NCBI GenBank assembly: GCA_017307375.1 | Contig: JAFKFH010000004.1 | Location: 372,001-436,000 of the forward strand | Origin: Alphaproteobacteria bacterium | GTDB lineage: Bacteria > Pseudomonadota > Alphaproteobacteria > Ferrovibrionales > Ferrovibrionaceae | Direction: 5' to 3' | Length of the DNA: 64,000 bases | Shown: piece after piece, positions 47,284 through 57,334 of the stretch | Layout: each line of letters begins with the position of its first letter | How positions within the stretch are numbered: position 1 is the first letter of the stretch | The notes under the pieces: model-generated | Told to the model about the DNA's origin: nothing | Databases searched by the model: none | What the model saw: only the letters and a program-made list of their open reading frames with translations | Position numbers and translations under genes: made by a program

Positions 47284-49299
47284 ATGACGAGAAAACGCGC
47301 ATGGCTTCTGGCGGGAGCAGGTGGCCTCGCCGCCGCGATCGCCGCCCTTGTCGTGGCCTTCGACTGGGACTGGTTGCGCGGACCGCTGACCCGCGCCGCG
47401 GGCGATCGCCTGGCACGCAGCGCGTCGGTCGGACATCTTGCGGCGGAATGGAAGCTGCGGCCGCGCGTCACGCTGCAGGATGTGCATGTCGGCAACGCCG
47501 ACTGGAGCGCGCGGGGCGAGATGTTCTCGGCGGAGAGCGTCGAGGTGGTGCTGGACCTGCCCGAACTGCTGCGCGGCCGGCTGGTCATTCCCGAACTCAG
47601 GCTGGTCAGGCCCGAGATCACGCTGGAGCGCCGCGCCGACGGTTCGAACAACTGGTCGTTCGGTGCCGCGGCCGTCGCCGAGGCGGCCGCGCCCGATGAC
47701 CGCCACGAGATGCCGCTGATCGGCAGGATCGCCTTCGAGAACGGCAGGATCGCCTATCACGACGAGATTGCCCGGCTGGACCTTGAAGGGGAGATCGCCA
47801 GCGCCGGCGGCAGTGGTGGCGAAGGAGAGGGCGAGGTGCGCTTCGGTGGGCATGGCAGCCTGAACGGCGAAGCGTTCCGCCTGCGGCTTCGCGGCGGTTC
47901 GCTGCTGATGCTGCGGGAAACCAAGGCGCCCTATCCGCTGACCATCGATGTCGAGGCGGTAGGCTCGCGCGGGCGGATCGAGGGCACACTGGCCGATCCG
48001 ATCAAGTTCGAAGGCCTCGATCTCGATTTGCGCCTGCAGGGACCGGACCTGGCCAAGCTGGCGCCGATCACCGGCGTTCCGCTGCCGCTAACGCCGCCCT
48101 ACGACCTCAAGGGCCGCCTGCAGCGCAACGGCGGCACCTGGATCATCGAGAGGATGACGGGGGCGATGGGCCACAGCGACATCGGCGGGCAGATCACCAT
48201 CGAGACCGATCGGCCGCGTCTGTTCATCGCCGCGGATCTGCGATCGAAGAAGGTCGATTACCGCGACGTCGGCACGCTGATCGGCATTCCGCCCGATGCC
48301 GGCAACGCGCCGCCGGCGGTCGCCGGCGCCGCTCCACCGGCGGCGCGGCAACGCGGGACTGGTGCGCGCGAGCCCCGGCGGGTCCTGCCCGACGTACCGC
48401 TCGATGCCGATCTCGTCCGCAAGGTCGACGCGCGGGTCAGGTTCAAGGGCGAAGATGTCGAAGCGCCGAACGTCCCCCTCTCGGGGGTCGATCTCGATCT
48501 CGTTCTGGAAAATGGCGTACTCGAGCTGGCGCCGCTCGCCGTCGGCATCGCCGGTGGCCGGGCGACGTCGACGATCACGATCGATGCGCGCAAGCCCGAT
48601 GTCTTCACCACGGCGGATGTGCGCCTGGCGAATTTCCAGCTCGAGCGGTTTCTCGACGATGCCGGCCTCGACGGCACCGGCGCCGGCCGGATCGACGGGC
48701 GGATCCGGCTTGCGGGGCCGGGCAACAGCGTCCGCCGCTATCTCGGCCATGCCGACGGTTCCGCCCAGCTGATGATGAACCGCGGGACCTTCTCCAACCT
48801 GGGGATGGAACTGATCGGTCTCGATATCGCCGAATCGCTGGGTTTCCTGGCCGAGGGTGACCGCACCATTCCGATCCGTTGCTTCGTCACCGATTTCGAA
48901 GTGCGGAAGGGCGTGATGCGGCCGAAGGTCTTCGTCTTCGATACGACCGATACGACGGTTACCGCGGACGGGACGATCGGGCTCGGGCGCGAGACGCTCG
49001 ACCTGAAGTTCCTGGCCCACCCGAAGGATCCGAGCCCGCTGAGCGTCCGCACGCCCGTGACGGTCGGCGGCCATCTGGCCTCACCGCAGATCGGGGTCGA
49101 CCCGGCGCCGCTGGCAGCCCGCGGGGCGGCGGCCGTGGCGCTCGGTACGCTGCTTTCCCCGTTCGCGGCGATCCTGGCCTTCATCGAGCCGGGTTTGCAG
49201 GAGGACGTCGATTGCGCGAGGCTCCAAGCCGAGGCCAGCAACGACGCGAAGGCCGGTCCGGCGGCGAACCCGACCACCCGGACCGGTCAGGCCAAATAG
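47284..49299 (+). CDS. AsmA-family outer-envelope protein
   Basis: The 671-residue product starts MTRKRAWLLAGAGG, with one N-terminal membrane anchor. A repeating beta-strand body of the AsmA/TamB/Vps13-like type follows, with RVTLQDVHVGNADWS, ADGSNNWSF, and the C-terminal FDTTDTTVTADGTIGL and ETLDLKFLAHPKD characteristic of AsmA C-terminal domains. AsmA proteins are implicated in lipid traffic across the periplasm. Residues about 335-365 are a low-complexity Ala/Pro linker. Confidence 0.9.
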   Translation: MTRKRAWLLAGAGGLAAAIAALVVAFDWDWLRGPLTRAAGDRLARSASVGHLAAEWKLRPRVTLQDVHVGNADWSARGEMFSAESVEVVLDLPELLRGRLVIPELRLVRPEITLERRADGSNNWSFGAAAVAEAAAPDDRHEMPLIGRIAFENGRIAYHDEIARLDLEGEIASAGGSGGEGEGEVRFGGHGSLNGEAFRLRLRGGSLLMLRETKAPYPLTIDVEAVGSRGRIEGTLADPIKFEGLDLDLRLQGPDLAKLAPITGVPLPLTPPYDLKGRLQRNGGTWIIERMTGAMGHSDIGGQITIETDRPRLFIAADLRSKKVDYRDVGTLIGIPPDAGNAPPAVAGAAPPAARQRGTGAREPRRVLPDVPLDADLVRKVDARVRFKGEDVEAPNVPLSGVDLDLVLENGVLELAPLAVGIAGGRATSTITIDARKPDVFTTADVRLANFQLERFLDDAGLDGTGAGRIDGRIRLAGPGNSVRRYLGHADGSAQLMMNRGTFSNLGMELIGLDIAESLGFLAEGDRTIPIRCFVTDFEVRKGVMRPKVFVFDTTDTTVTADGTIGLGRETLDLKFLAHPKDPSPLSVRTPVTVGGHLASPQIGVDPAPLAARGAAAVALGTLLSPFAAILAFIEPGLQEDVDCARLQAEASNDAKAGPAANPTTRTGQAK

Positions 49300-49302
49300 C
49301 GG

Positions 49303-49334
49303 CAAAAAAAAGCCCCCGCGCGAGGGCGGGGGCC
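49303..49334 (-). terminator. Rho-independent terminator of the PRC-barrel gene
   Basis: GCCCCCGC and GCGGGGGC form an 8-bp stem with a 6-nt loop. Read on the minus strand it is followed by eight T residues. It lies just after the AsmA stop and also separates the convergent genes. Confidence 0.85.
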
Positions 49335-49355
49335 GGTGTCCGAAACTCCGATGGT

Positions 49356-50318
49356 TCAGTTGATGGTGCCGAGCGAGCCGAAGACCTGCGGCACCACTTC
49401 GGCGCGGTAGCGCGGCGCCTGCTGCCACTGGGCGAGCGGCGCGGACAGGACGACGCGGCCCGACGCCGCCGAGGCGCTGGCCGCCGGGATGGCGATGTCG
49501 TTGCCCGCCCCGAAGCTGGGGCCTGACACCAGCACGTAGCGCACCTCGCCGTTCGACGGCGCGGCGGCGACGGCCGAGACCACGCCGACCGACTGTCCCA
49601 GCGAGTCGTAGACCGGCTGGCCGACGACGCTGCCACGCCGGGCCAGCTGCAGCGGTTCGACCCCGACCGGCACCGTGGTGGTGGTCACCGTGCTCGCCAT
49701 CACCGGCACCGGCGGCAGCGGCGTGGTCTGGCCGACGACCGGGGCGTAGAGCGAGGTCGACGGGACGATCACGACCTGGGTCAGCGTGGTCGCCGGATAG
49801 TTGCGGTCAAGCTCGGACGACGCGAACTTCGGCATGTTCGCCAGCGTCTCCTTGGAGGCGTCGACGCGGATCTGCATCGGCGAGATCTGCAGCGCCGAGA
49901 ACGGGATCACCACCTTGTCGGAGAAATGATTCATCGACGTCACGGCATAGCGCGCATTGCCGGTCGCCGGCTCGACCAGCAGCTTTTCGATCGTCAGCAC
50001 GTTGGTGCCGCTGGAATCGGCGATGTTGCGGCCGATCAGGTCCGAGTTGGTGACGCTGGCCAGGCCGAGCGGCGGGGTGAGCGGCTGGTTGCCCCAGGTG
50101 CCGCCGGCCATGTCGAGCTTGGCGTTGGCCTGGAACGGCACCGCGTCGGTGCGGACGATGCCCGGTGTCGTGGTGACGATGCCGGTCGTCGGCACGACGA
50201 CCCCGGTGGTCTGGGTGGTGTAGGTCGTGGTCGTCGTCGTGCTCTGGGCGGCCGCCACGCCGGCGGTGCCGGCCAGGGCCGTGGTGACGAGAAGGGCGGT
50301 GGCGATAGAGCGGCGCAT
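49356..50318 (-). CDS. Exported protein with PRC-barrel-like domains
   Basis: The 320-residue product has a signal peptide (cleavage near VAAAQ) and a Thr-rich linker. Two PRC-barrel-like segments follow, SDLIGRNIADSSGTNVLTIE and VVGQPVYDSLGQSVGVVSAV, each with the expected strand pattern and a following R/Y-V segment. PRC-barrel exported proteins of this kind are frequent in alphaproteobacteria; the role is undefined. An exact EcfG promoter stands 90 bases upstream. Confidence 0.8.
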   Translation of the reverse strand: MRRSIATALLVTTALAGTAGVAAAQSTTTTTTYTTQTTGVVVPTTGIVTTTPGIVRTDAVPFQANAKLDMAGGTWGNQPLTPPLGLASVTNSDLIGRNIADSSGTNVLTIEKLLVEPATGNARYAVTSMNHFSDKVVIPFSALQISPMQIRVDASKETLANMPKFASSELDRNYPATTLTQVVIVPSTSLYAPVVGQTTPLPPVPVMASTVTTTTVPVGVEPLQLARRGSVVGQPVYDSLGQSVGVVSAVAAAPSNGEVRYVLVSGPSFGAGNDIAIPAASASAASGRVVLSAPLAQWQQAPRYRAEVVPQVFGSLGTIN

Positions 50319-50407
50319 GGTTTTCTCCTTCGCGCGAGGGTCCTGAACGGCGGCCGCCGTGACGAACTGGAGCGGCCTGATGGCACAGGTTTCGAGTGCG
50401 CGAAACT

Positions 50408-50433
50408 AACGCCGCCCTGGCGGCTTTTGTTCC
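50408..50433 (-). promoter_or_regulatory. EcfG-type promoter of the PRC-barrel gene
   Basis: On the minus strand GGAAC (50433-50429), 17 bases, CGTT (50411-50408) is an exact consensus match. The spacer contains a GCCGCC-GGCGGC hairpin that could also act as a weak end signal for the upstream LysR gene. Confidence 0.7.
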
Positions 50434-50437
50434 TGAC

Positions 50438-51340
50438 CTAGGGTTGGAGGGTCTGCAGCATCTGGGCGCGCAGCCAGCGATTGGCCGGATCCGCGTCGAC
50501 GGTCTCGTGCCAGTAGAGAAACAGGTTCATCCCCGGGTTCTCGACCGGCAGCGGCAGGACCTGATTGCCGAAATGCTGGTTCAGCACCCGGGCGTACCGC
50601 TCGGGCATCGTCAGAATCAGATCGCTTTCCGCCACCACCCGGCAGGCGGCAAAATAATGCTGGCAGCGCAGCCGCGTCCGCCGCTTGAGCCCGCGGCGCG
50701 CCAGCTCGACATCCTCGATGCCCGGTCCGCGCCGGCGCGAGGTGACATGGACGTGGTCCTGGTCGAGATAGGTCGCGAGATCGAGGGTTTCGCCGACCTC
50801 CGGATGGTCGCGGCGGGCCATCACGACCAGCCGGTCGGCATCGATCTGCTGCCGGCGCACCGCGTCGGATACCGGCAGCAGGATGTCCATCGCGACATCG
50901 ATGGTGCCGGCGGCCAGCCCGGGTTCGAGCGCGCGGCGCTCGAAGCGATGCGACGACAGGTCGATGCCGGGCGCGCGGGCCAGGCGCGCCACCAGCGGGG
51001 GCAGCACGGTCGCTTCCAGGATGTCGCGCATGCCGATGACGAAATGGCGCACCGTCGTCGCCGGATCGAAATGGCTGGTTTCATGCAGCGTTGCCTCCAG
51101 GCTGCGCAGTGCCCGCCGTACCGGTTCGACGATGTTGCGGGCGACCGTGGTCGGGACGAGGCGCTGGCCCTGCCGCTGGAACAGCGGATCGCCGAACATG
51201 TCGCGCAGCCGGGCCAGTGCATGGCTGATGGCCGGCTGGGTCAGGTTCAGCTTCTCGGCCGCCCGCGTCACGCCGCCCTCGGAATAGATCGCGTCGAACA
51301 CGGCAAACAGATTCAGGTCGATCCGCGATACATGAACCAT
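50438..51340 (-). CDS. LysR-family transcriptional regulator (NodD-like group)
   Basis: The 300-residue product has an N-terminal winged helix-turn-helix (DLNLFAVFDAIYSEGGVTRA, LTQPAISHALARLRD) and the periplasmic-binding-like effector domain. RVDLNLF-type starts and the YxxNQFG-type late motif are typical of the NodD/PcpR-like group. It diverges from an acyl-CoA dehydrogenase gene across 88 bases containing a palindromic box, which suggests control of that gene and autorepression. The effector is unknown. Confidence 0.92.
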   Translation of the reverse strand: MVHVSRIDLNLFAVFDAIYSEGGVTRAAEKLNLTQPAISHALARLRDMFGDPLFQRQGQRLVPTTVARNIVEPVRRALRSLEATLHETSHFDPATTVRHFVIGMRDILEATVLPPLVARLARAPGIDLSSHRFERRALEPGLAAGTIDVAMDILLPVSDAVRRQQIDADRLVVMARRDHPEVGETLDLATYLDQDHVHVTSRRRGPGIEDVELARRGLKRRTRLRCQHYFAACRVVAESDLILTMPERYARVLNQHFGNQVLPLPVENPGMNLFLYWHETVDADPANRWLRAQMLQTLQP

Positions 51341-51354
51341 GTTTATATATCTCG

Positions 51355-51374
51355 ATCAAAATCATTCATTTGAT
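51355..51374. promoter_or_regulatory. Putative LysR-type operator
   Basis: ATCAAA-N8-TTTGAT is a perfect interrupted palindrome with the T-N11-A form expected for LysR regulators. It is centred in the divergent LysR / acyl-CoA dehydrogenase promoter region, in AT-rich sequence unlike its surroundings. Confidence 0.55.
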
Positions 51375-51428
51375 TGATGGATAGGCTGTTTCTACCCTTC
51401 GGACAACCCAGTACCGGAGGAGACGGAG

Positions 51429-52634
<1,206 letters not shown>

Positions 52635-52689
52635 ATGACAGACAAAACATTACACGAGGTGACGCACCTTTAACCGGTTCCGGGCTAGT

Positions 52690-52769
52690 GTCCTTACCAG
52701 TTCAGGCGTGTTTCCTCCCCTGATACAAACTCGAAGCCGCCGGCCGAAAGGCCCGGCGGCTTTTTCTTT
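52690..52769 (+). ncRNA. Candidate sRNA with a CCUCC loop and a terminator
   Basis: A small stem TCAGG / CCTGA (52702-52706 and 52719-52723) exposes a 12-nt loop ending in TTTCCTCC, complementary to ribosome-binding sites. A strong terminator follows (GCCGCCGG and CCGGCGGC, 52736-52760, then five T). This stem-loop plus terminator layout is known from alphaproteobacterial sRNAs with anti-Shine-Dalgarno loops. No convincing promoter is seen, so it may only be the 3' end of the acyl-CoA dehydrogenase mRNA. Confidence 0.35.
52734..52769 (+). terminator. Rho-independent terminator after acyl-CoA dehydrogenase
   Basis: GCCGCCGG pairs with CCGGCGGC, with an inner GGCC/GGCC-like extension around GAAA, followed by TTTTTCTTT. 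Confidence 0.85.
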
Positions 52770-52870
52770 GCCTCCCCGGTCCGATCGACTTCGGTGTGGC
52801 GTGCCGTTTTGCCGCAGTGCACAATTCCCGCCGGCCGCTAGGTTGTCGCCAAACCTTGTGAGAGGCACGC

Positions 52871-53803
52871 ATGAACGAAACTGCATCGGCGATCTTCGAA
52901 GCGATGGTGGCCGAAGCGGCGGCCGCCGCACCGCTGCCCTGCGCCGTCGTCCACCCGTGCGACCGGGACAGCCTGGCGGGGGCGGTGGCCGCGGCCGATG
53001 CCGGGCTGATCCGCCCGGTGCTGGTCGGTCCGCCCGCCAAGATCCGTGCCACGGCCGAGGCTGCAGGCGTCGACATCGCCGCCTTCGACCTGGTGGCCAC
53101 CGAACACAGCCACGAGGCGGCCGAGCGTGCCGTGGCGCTGGCCCGCTCCGGTGCGGTCGCGGCGCTGATGAAGGGCAGCCTGCATACCGACGAACTGATG
53201 GCCGCGGTCGTCGCCAAGGAGGGGGGCTTGCGCACCGCGCGGCGCACCAGCCACGTCTTCGTCATGGACGTCCCCGCCTACGAGCGCCTGCTGTTCATCA
53301 CCGATGCCGCGATCAACATCTATCCGACGCTGGCCGAGAAGGCCGACATTCTGCAGAACGCGATCGACGTGGCCCGCGCCCTCGGCGTGATCAGGCCGAA
53401 GGTCGCGATCCTGTCGGCGGTCGAGACCGTCAACCCGAAGCTGCCGACGACGATCGATGCCGCCGCCCTGTGCAAGATGGCCGATCGCGGCCAGATCACC
53501 GGCGCGCTGGTCGACGGCCCGCTGGCGTTCGACAATGCGATCAGCCCCGAGGCGGCCCAGGCCAAGGGCATCGCCTCGCCGGTGGCCGGCCAGGCCGACA
53601 TCCTGCTGGTGCCCGATCTCGAGGCCGGCAACATGCTGGCCAAGCAGCTGTCCTATTTTGCCGGTGCCCGCTCGGCCGGCATCGTGATGGGGGCCCGGGT
53701 GCCGATCATGCTGACCAGCCGTGCCGACCATGCCGCGACCCGGCTGGCTTCCGCCGCGGTAGCGGTCAAGGTCGCGCGCGCCCGCGCCGCCATCGTCTCG
53801 TAA
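52871..53803 (+). CDS. Phosphate acetyl/butyryltransferase
   Basis: The 310-residue product belongs to the PTA_PTB family. Segments LMKGSLHTDELMAAVV, RRTSHVFVMDVP and ITDAAINIYPTLAEKADIL are typical of the short form. The C-terminal QADILLVPDLEAGNMLAKQL is the family signature. It forms acyl phosphate from acyl-CoA. The acetate kinase two genes on would complete acetate or butyrate formation with ATP gain. Confidence 0.9.
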   Translation: MNETASAIFEAMVAEAAAAAPLPCAVVHPCDRDSLAGAVAAADAGLIRPVLVGPPAKIRATAEAAGVDIAAFDLVATEHSHEAAERAVALARSGAVAALMKGSLHTDELMAAVVAKEGGLRTARRTSHVFVMDVPAYERLLFITDAAINIYPTLAEKADILQNAIDVARALGVIRPKVAILSAVETVNPKLPTTIDAAALCKMADRGQITGALVDGPLAFDNAISPEAAQAKGIASPVAGQADILLVPDLEAGNMLAKQLSYFAGARSAGIVMGARVPIMLTSRADHAATRLASAAVAVKVARARAAIVS

Positions 53804-53818
53804 TCGGAGGAGGCCAGC

Positions 53819-54607
53819 ATGGCCGATCTGTCGCTGCCGCCGGGCGCTGCGCTCGCCGGCAAGAAGGGCCTGATCGTCGGCATCGCCAACGAGAATTCGA
53901 TCGCCTATGGCTGTGCCCGCGCCTGCCGGGCGCTGGGGGCCGATCTGGCGCTGACCTATCTGAACCAGAAGGCGCATGGCTTCGTGGCGCCGCTGGCCGA
54001 GGCGCTGGGGGCCGCGATGCTCGAACCGCTCGACGTGCGCGACATGGCGCAGCAGGCGGCGCTGTTCGAGCGAATCGCGCGCGAGTGGGGGCGGCTCGAC
54101 TTCCTGATCCACTCGATCGCCTTCGCCCCGAAGGAGGACCTGCATGGCCGGCTGGTCGATTCGTCGGCGGAAGGCTTCGGCGCGGCGATGGATATCTCGT
54201 GCCATTCCTTTATCCGGCTGGCCCGCGCCGCCGAGCCCCTGATGACCGAGGGCGGGGCACTGATCACCATGACCTATCACGGCGCCCGCAAGGTCATCCC
54301 CAACTACAATCTGATGGGGCCGGTCAAGGCTGCGCTGGAAGCTTCGGTCCGCTACCTGTCGCATGAACTGGGGCCGAAGGGCATCCGCGTTCATGCCGTC
54401 TCGCCGGGGCCGCTCAAGACGCGCGCGGCATCGGGCCTGAAGGGTTTCGACCGCCTGCTCGACGAGGCGGTGCTGCGCGCCCCGTCGCACAGCCTGGTCG
54501 ACATCGACGATGTCGGCGCGGCAACCGCCTATCTGTGTACGCCGTTCGCACGTCTGCTGACCGGCAACGTCGTCTATGTCGATGGCGGCTTCAACGTGAT
54601 GGGGTGA
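53819..54607 (+). CDS. fabI: Enoyl-ACP reductase FabI
   Basis: The 262-residue product is an SDR of FabI type. The start has GLIVGIANENSIAYGCARA, the nucleotide site; FLIHSIAFAPK is the middle motif; and the catalytic Tyr-x6-Lys is in NYNLMGPVKAALEASVRYL. It would reduce enoyl-ACP with NADH. It lies between the phosphotransacetylase and acetate kinase genes, 15 bases after the former, an arrangement seen in other alphaproteobacteria as a second, low-oxygen type fabI. It may be a paralogue of the housekeeping enzyme. Confidence 0.93.
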   Translation: MADLSLPPGAALAGKKGLIVGIANENSIAYGCARACRALGADLALTYLNQKAHGFVAPLAEALGAAMLEPLDVRDMAQQAALFERIAREWGRLDFLIHSIAFAPKEDLHGRLVDSSAEGFGAAMDISCHSFIRLARAAEPLMTEGGALITMTYHGARKVIPNYNLMGPVKAALEASVRYLSHELGPKGIRVHAVSPGPLKTRAASGLKGFDRLLDEAVLRAPSHSLVDIDDVGAATAYLCTPFARLLTGNVVYVDGGFNVMG

Positions 54608-54612
54608 GCGTC

Positions 54613-55716
54613 ATGCAGCCGATCCTGGTCCTGAACGCCGGTTCTTCCAGCCTGAAATACGCGCTCTACGACGGTGACCGTCACCTCGAGGGCGGCGTGG
54701 TCCAGCGCATCGCGCCGGGTGGCCATGCCAAGGCGATGACCGAAGTGCTCGACTGGGCCGCCGCGCATCTCGGCGGCGTGCGGCCGGCGGCGATCGGCCA
54801 CCGCATCGTCCATGGCGGCGACCGTTTCGTCGAGCCCGCCGTGGTCACGCCGGAGATGCTGGCGGCGCTGGAGGCCTACGTGCCGCTGGCACCGCTGCAC
54901 GAACCCCACAACCTGGCAGGCGTCCGCGCGGCGCGCGAGATGGCGCCGGGCGTGCTGCAGGTCGCCTGTTTCGACACGGCCTTCCACGCCGGCCAGCCGC
55001 GGCTGGCAACGCTGTTCGGCCTGCCCCGGCGGCTCGAGGCCGAGGGGGTGCGGCGCTACGGCTTTCACGGCCTGTCCTACGAGCATATCGCCGGGGTGCT
55101 GAAGGCCGAGGAACCGGATCTCGCCGCGGGCCGGGTCATCGTCTGCCATCTCGGTGCCGGGGCCAGCCTCTGCGCCATCGCCGGCGGCCGCAGCGTCGCC
55201 TCGACCATGGGCTTCTCGGCCCTCGAAGGCCTGGTGATGGCGACACGCTGCGGCAGCCTCGATCCGGGGGTCGTCCTGCATCTGCTGGAGCAGCGCGGGA
55301 TGACGCCGGCCCAGGTCCGCGACATGCTCTACAAGGATTCCGGCCTGCTCGGCGTGTCGGGCCTGTCCGGCGACATGCGCGACCTGACGGCGAGCGACCG
55401 GCCGGAAGCGGCCGAGGCCGTCGCCCTGTTCTGCTATCGCATCGCCCGCGAGATCGGTTCGCTGGTCGCGGCGCTCGGCGGGCTTGACGGCCTCGTCTTC
55501 ACCGCCGGCATCGGCGAGCATTCGCCCCCGGTGCGCGCGGCGGTCGTCGAACGCTGCGCCTGGCTCGGCGCGCGGCTCGACGCCGAGGCCAATGGCGCCA
55601 ATGCCCGACGCATCGACGGCGCGCAATCCCGCGTTGCGATCCGTGTCATCCCGACCGACGAGGAGGGGGTGATCGCGCGCCATTCCCTGCAACTCCTGGC
55701 GGCCCGACCAAAGTAG
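54613..55716 (+). CDS. ackA: Acetate kinase
   Basis: The 367-residue product has the acetokinase signatures VLNAGSSSLKYALYD and RRYGFHGLSYEHIA. VCHLGAGASLCAI and FTAGIGEHSPPVR belong to the ASKHA nucleotide fold. The start at ATG 54613 is six bases after the fabI stop. At 367 residues it is slightly shorter than the common 390-400. It would convert acetyl phosphate and ADP to acetate and ATP. Confidence 0.93.
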   Translation: MQPILVLNAGSSSLKYALYDGDRHLEGGVVQRIAPGGHAKAMTEVLDWAAAHLGGVRPAAIGHRIVHGGDRFVEPAVVTPEMLAALEAYVPLAPLHEPHNLAGVRAAREMAPGVLQVACFDTAFHAGQPRLATLFGLPRRLEAEGVRRYGFHGLSYEHIAGVLKAEEPDLAAGRVIVCHLGAGASLCAIAGGRSVASTMGFSALEGLVMATRCGSLDPGVVLHLLEQRGMTPAQVRDMLYKDSGLLGVSGLSGDMRDLTASDRPEAAEAVALFCYRIAREIGSLVAALGGLDGLVFTAGIGEHSPPVRAAVVERCAWLGARLDAEANGANARRIDGAQSRVAIRVIPTDEEGVIARHSLQLLAARPK

Positions 55717-55843
55717 GGAACCTTTGCCTCGCCATAGGCGCTATGCGACTGGCGCGACTGTCCTTTCCGGATCGTTCGCGCCGGCGGCGCGGCGGGTTTT
55801 CCCGTCGTCCGACGCGGATCGCAGCTGGGAATGAGAAAGGGCG

Positions 55844-57334
55844 ATGGCGATAGACAAGTCGAGGGACGCCGCCACCGGCGTCAGCGGGCTCGATGAAATC
55901 CTCGATGGCGGCTTTGCCCGTGATCGCGTCTTCCTGCTGGAGGGCAGCCCGGGAACCGGCAAGACGACGACGGCGCTGCAATTTCTGCTGACCGGCGCTG
56001 CGGCCGGCGAACGCTGCCTCTACATCACGCTGTCCGAAACCGAGGCGGAACTGGGCGATTCTGCCCTCGCGCATGGCTGGGATCTCGGCGGCATCGACAT
56101 CTTCGAACTGATTCCGCCGGAACGGCTGCTCGACGAGCGGCAGCAGCAGAGCCTGCTCTATTCCTCGGACCTCGAACTGGGCGAGACGACCCGGATGATC
56201 TTCGAGGCGGTCGAGCGGATCGGACCCGACCGCATCGTCATCGACAGTCTTTCGGAGATCCGGCTGCTGGCGCAGAGTTCGCTGCGCTATCGTCGGCAGG
56301 TGCTCGCCTTGAAGCACTATTTCGCCCGGCACGGGGCAACCGTGCTGATGCTGGACGACCTGACGTCGGAGACGACCGACAAGACGGTGCACAGCGTGGC
56401 CCATGGCGTCGTGCGGCTGGAGGAGATGCTGCCGAACTACGGCAGCGAACGGCGCCGGGTCCGGGTGTTGAAATATCGGGGCCGGCCGTTCCGCGGCGGC
56501 TATCACGATTTCAGCATCAAGACCGGCGGACTGCGGATCTATCCGCGGCTGGTCGCTTCCGAGCATCGCACGGTCTTCGACCGCAGCCCGGCGCCGAGCG
56601 GCATCCGGGGGCTGGACGCCCTGCTGGGCGGCGGGGTCGAGCGCGGGACCAGCACCCTGGTCCTCGGCCCGACCGGCACCGGCAAATCCCTGCTGACGCT
56701 GCAATTCGCGCTGGCGGCGATCCGGCGCGGCGAGCGCGTCGGCCTGTTCATCTTCGACGAGGAGGTCGGGTTGCTTACCGCGCGCGCCCGCGGTTTCGGC
56801 ATCGATCTCGATGCGCTGCGGGCGGAGGGCGCGCTGGTGATCCAGCAGGTCGATGCCGCCGAACAGTCGCCGGGCGAATTCGCCGCCCGCGTCCGCGCCT
56901 GCATCGCCGAGACCGGTGCCGGAACGGTGATCATCGACAGCCTGAACGGCTATCAGGCGGCGATGCCGGAGGAGCAATTCCTGGTCCTCCACATTCACGA
57001 ACTGCTGCAGTTCCTCAATCGCCAGGGCGTCACCACCTTCCTGACCATCGCCCAGCACGGGCTGGTCGGCGACATGAAGACGCCGGTCGACATCACCTAT
57101 CTCGCCGACACCGTCATCCTGCTGCGCTATTTCGAGGCACGCGGGCGCGTGCGTCGCGCGGTATCGGTGATCAAGAAGCGGGCCGGGGCCCACGAAACCA
57201 CGATCCGGGAACTTGCCGTGACGTCGGGCGGCCTCGACGTCGGACCGCCGCTCGACAATTTCCAGGGGGTCCTGCGCGGCATCCCGGTCCTGGTGGACGA
57301 CATGCCGCCGACAGGCGGGGCGGCGGCCCGGTGA
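55844..57334 (+). CDS. KaiC-like double-domain ATPase
   Basis: The 496-residue product has two RecA-like KaiC domains. Walker A of the first is GSPGTGKTTTALQFLL (about residue 34) and of the second GPTGTGKSLLTLQFAL (about residue 282). The catalytic Glu pair is present in the second domain (IFDEEVGLL) but the matching place in the first reads LSETEAEL. KaiA and KaiB are absent, so this is probably a stress or signalling KaiC homologue rather than a clock. Its stop overlaps the histidine kinase start (GTGA), so the two are made together. Confidence 0.88.
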   Translation: MAIDKSRDAATGVSGLDEILDGGFARDRVFLLEGSPGTGKTTTALQFLLTGAAAGERCLYITLSETEAELGDSALAHGWDLGGIDIFELIPPERLLDERQQQSLLYSSDLELGETTRMIFEAVERIGPDRIVIDSLSEIRLLAQSSLRYRRQVLALKHYFARHGATVLMLDDLTSETTDKTVHSVAHGVVRLEEMLPNYGSERRRVRVLKYRGRPFRGGYHDFSIKTGGLRIYPRLVASEHRTVFDRSPAPSGIRGLDALLGGGVERGTSTLVLGPTGTGKSLLTLQFALAAIRRGERVGLFIFDEEVGLLTARARGFGIDLDALRAEGALVIQQVDAAEQSPGEFAARVRACIAETGAGTVIIDSLNGYQAAMPEEQFLVLHIHELLQFLNRQGVTTFLTIAQHGLVGDMKTPVDITYLADTVILLRYFEARGRVRRAVSVIKKRAGAHETTIRELAVTSGGLDVGPPLDNFQGVLRGIPVLVDDMPPTGGAAAR

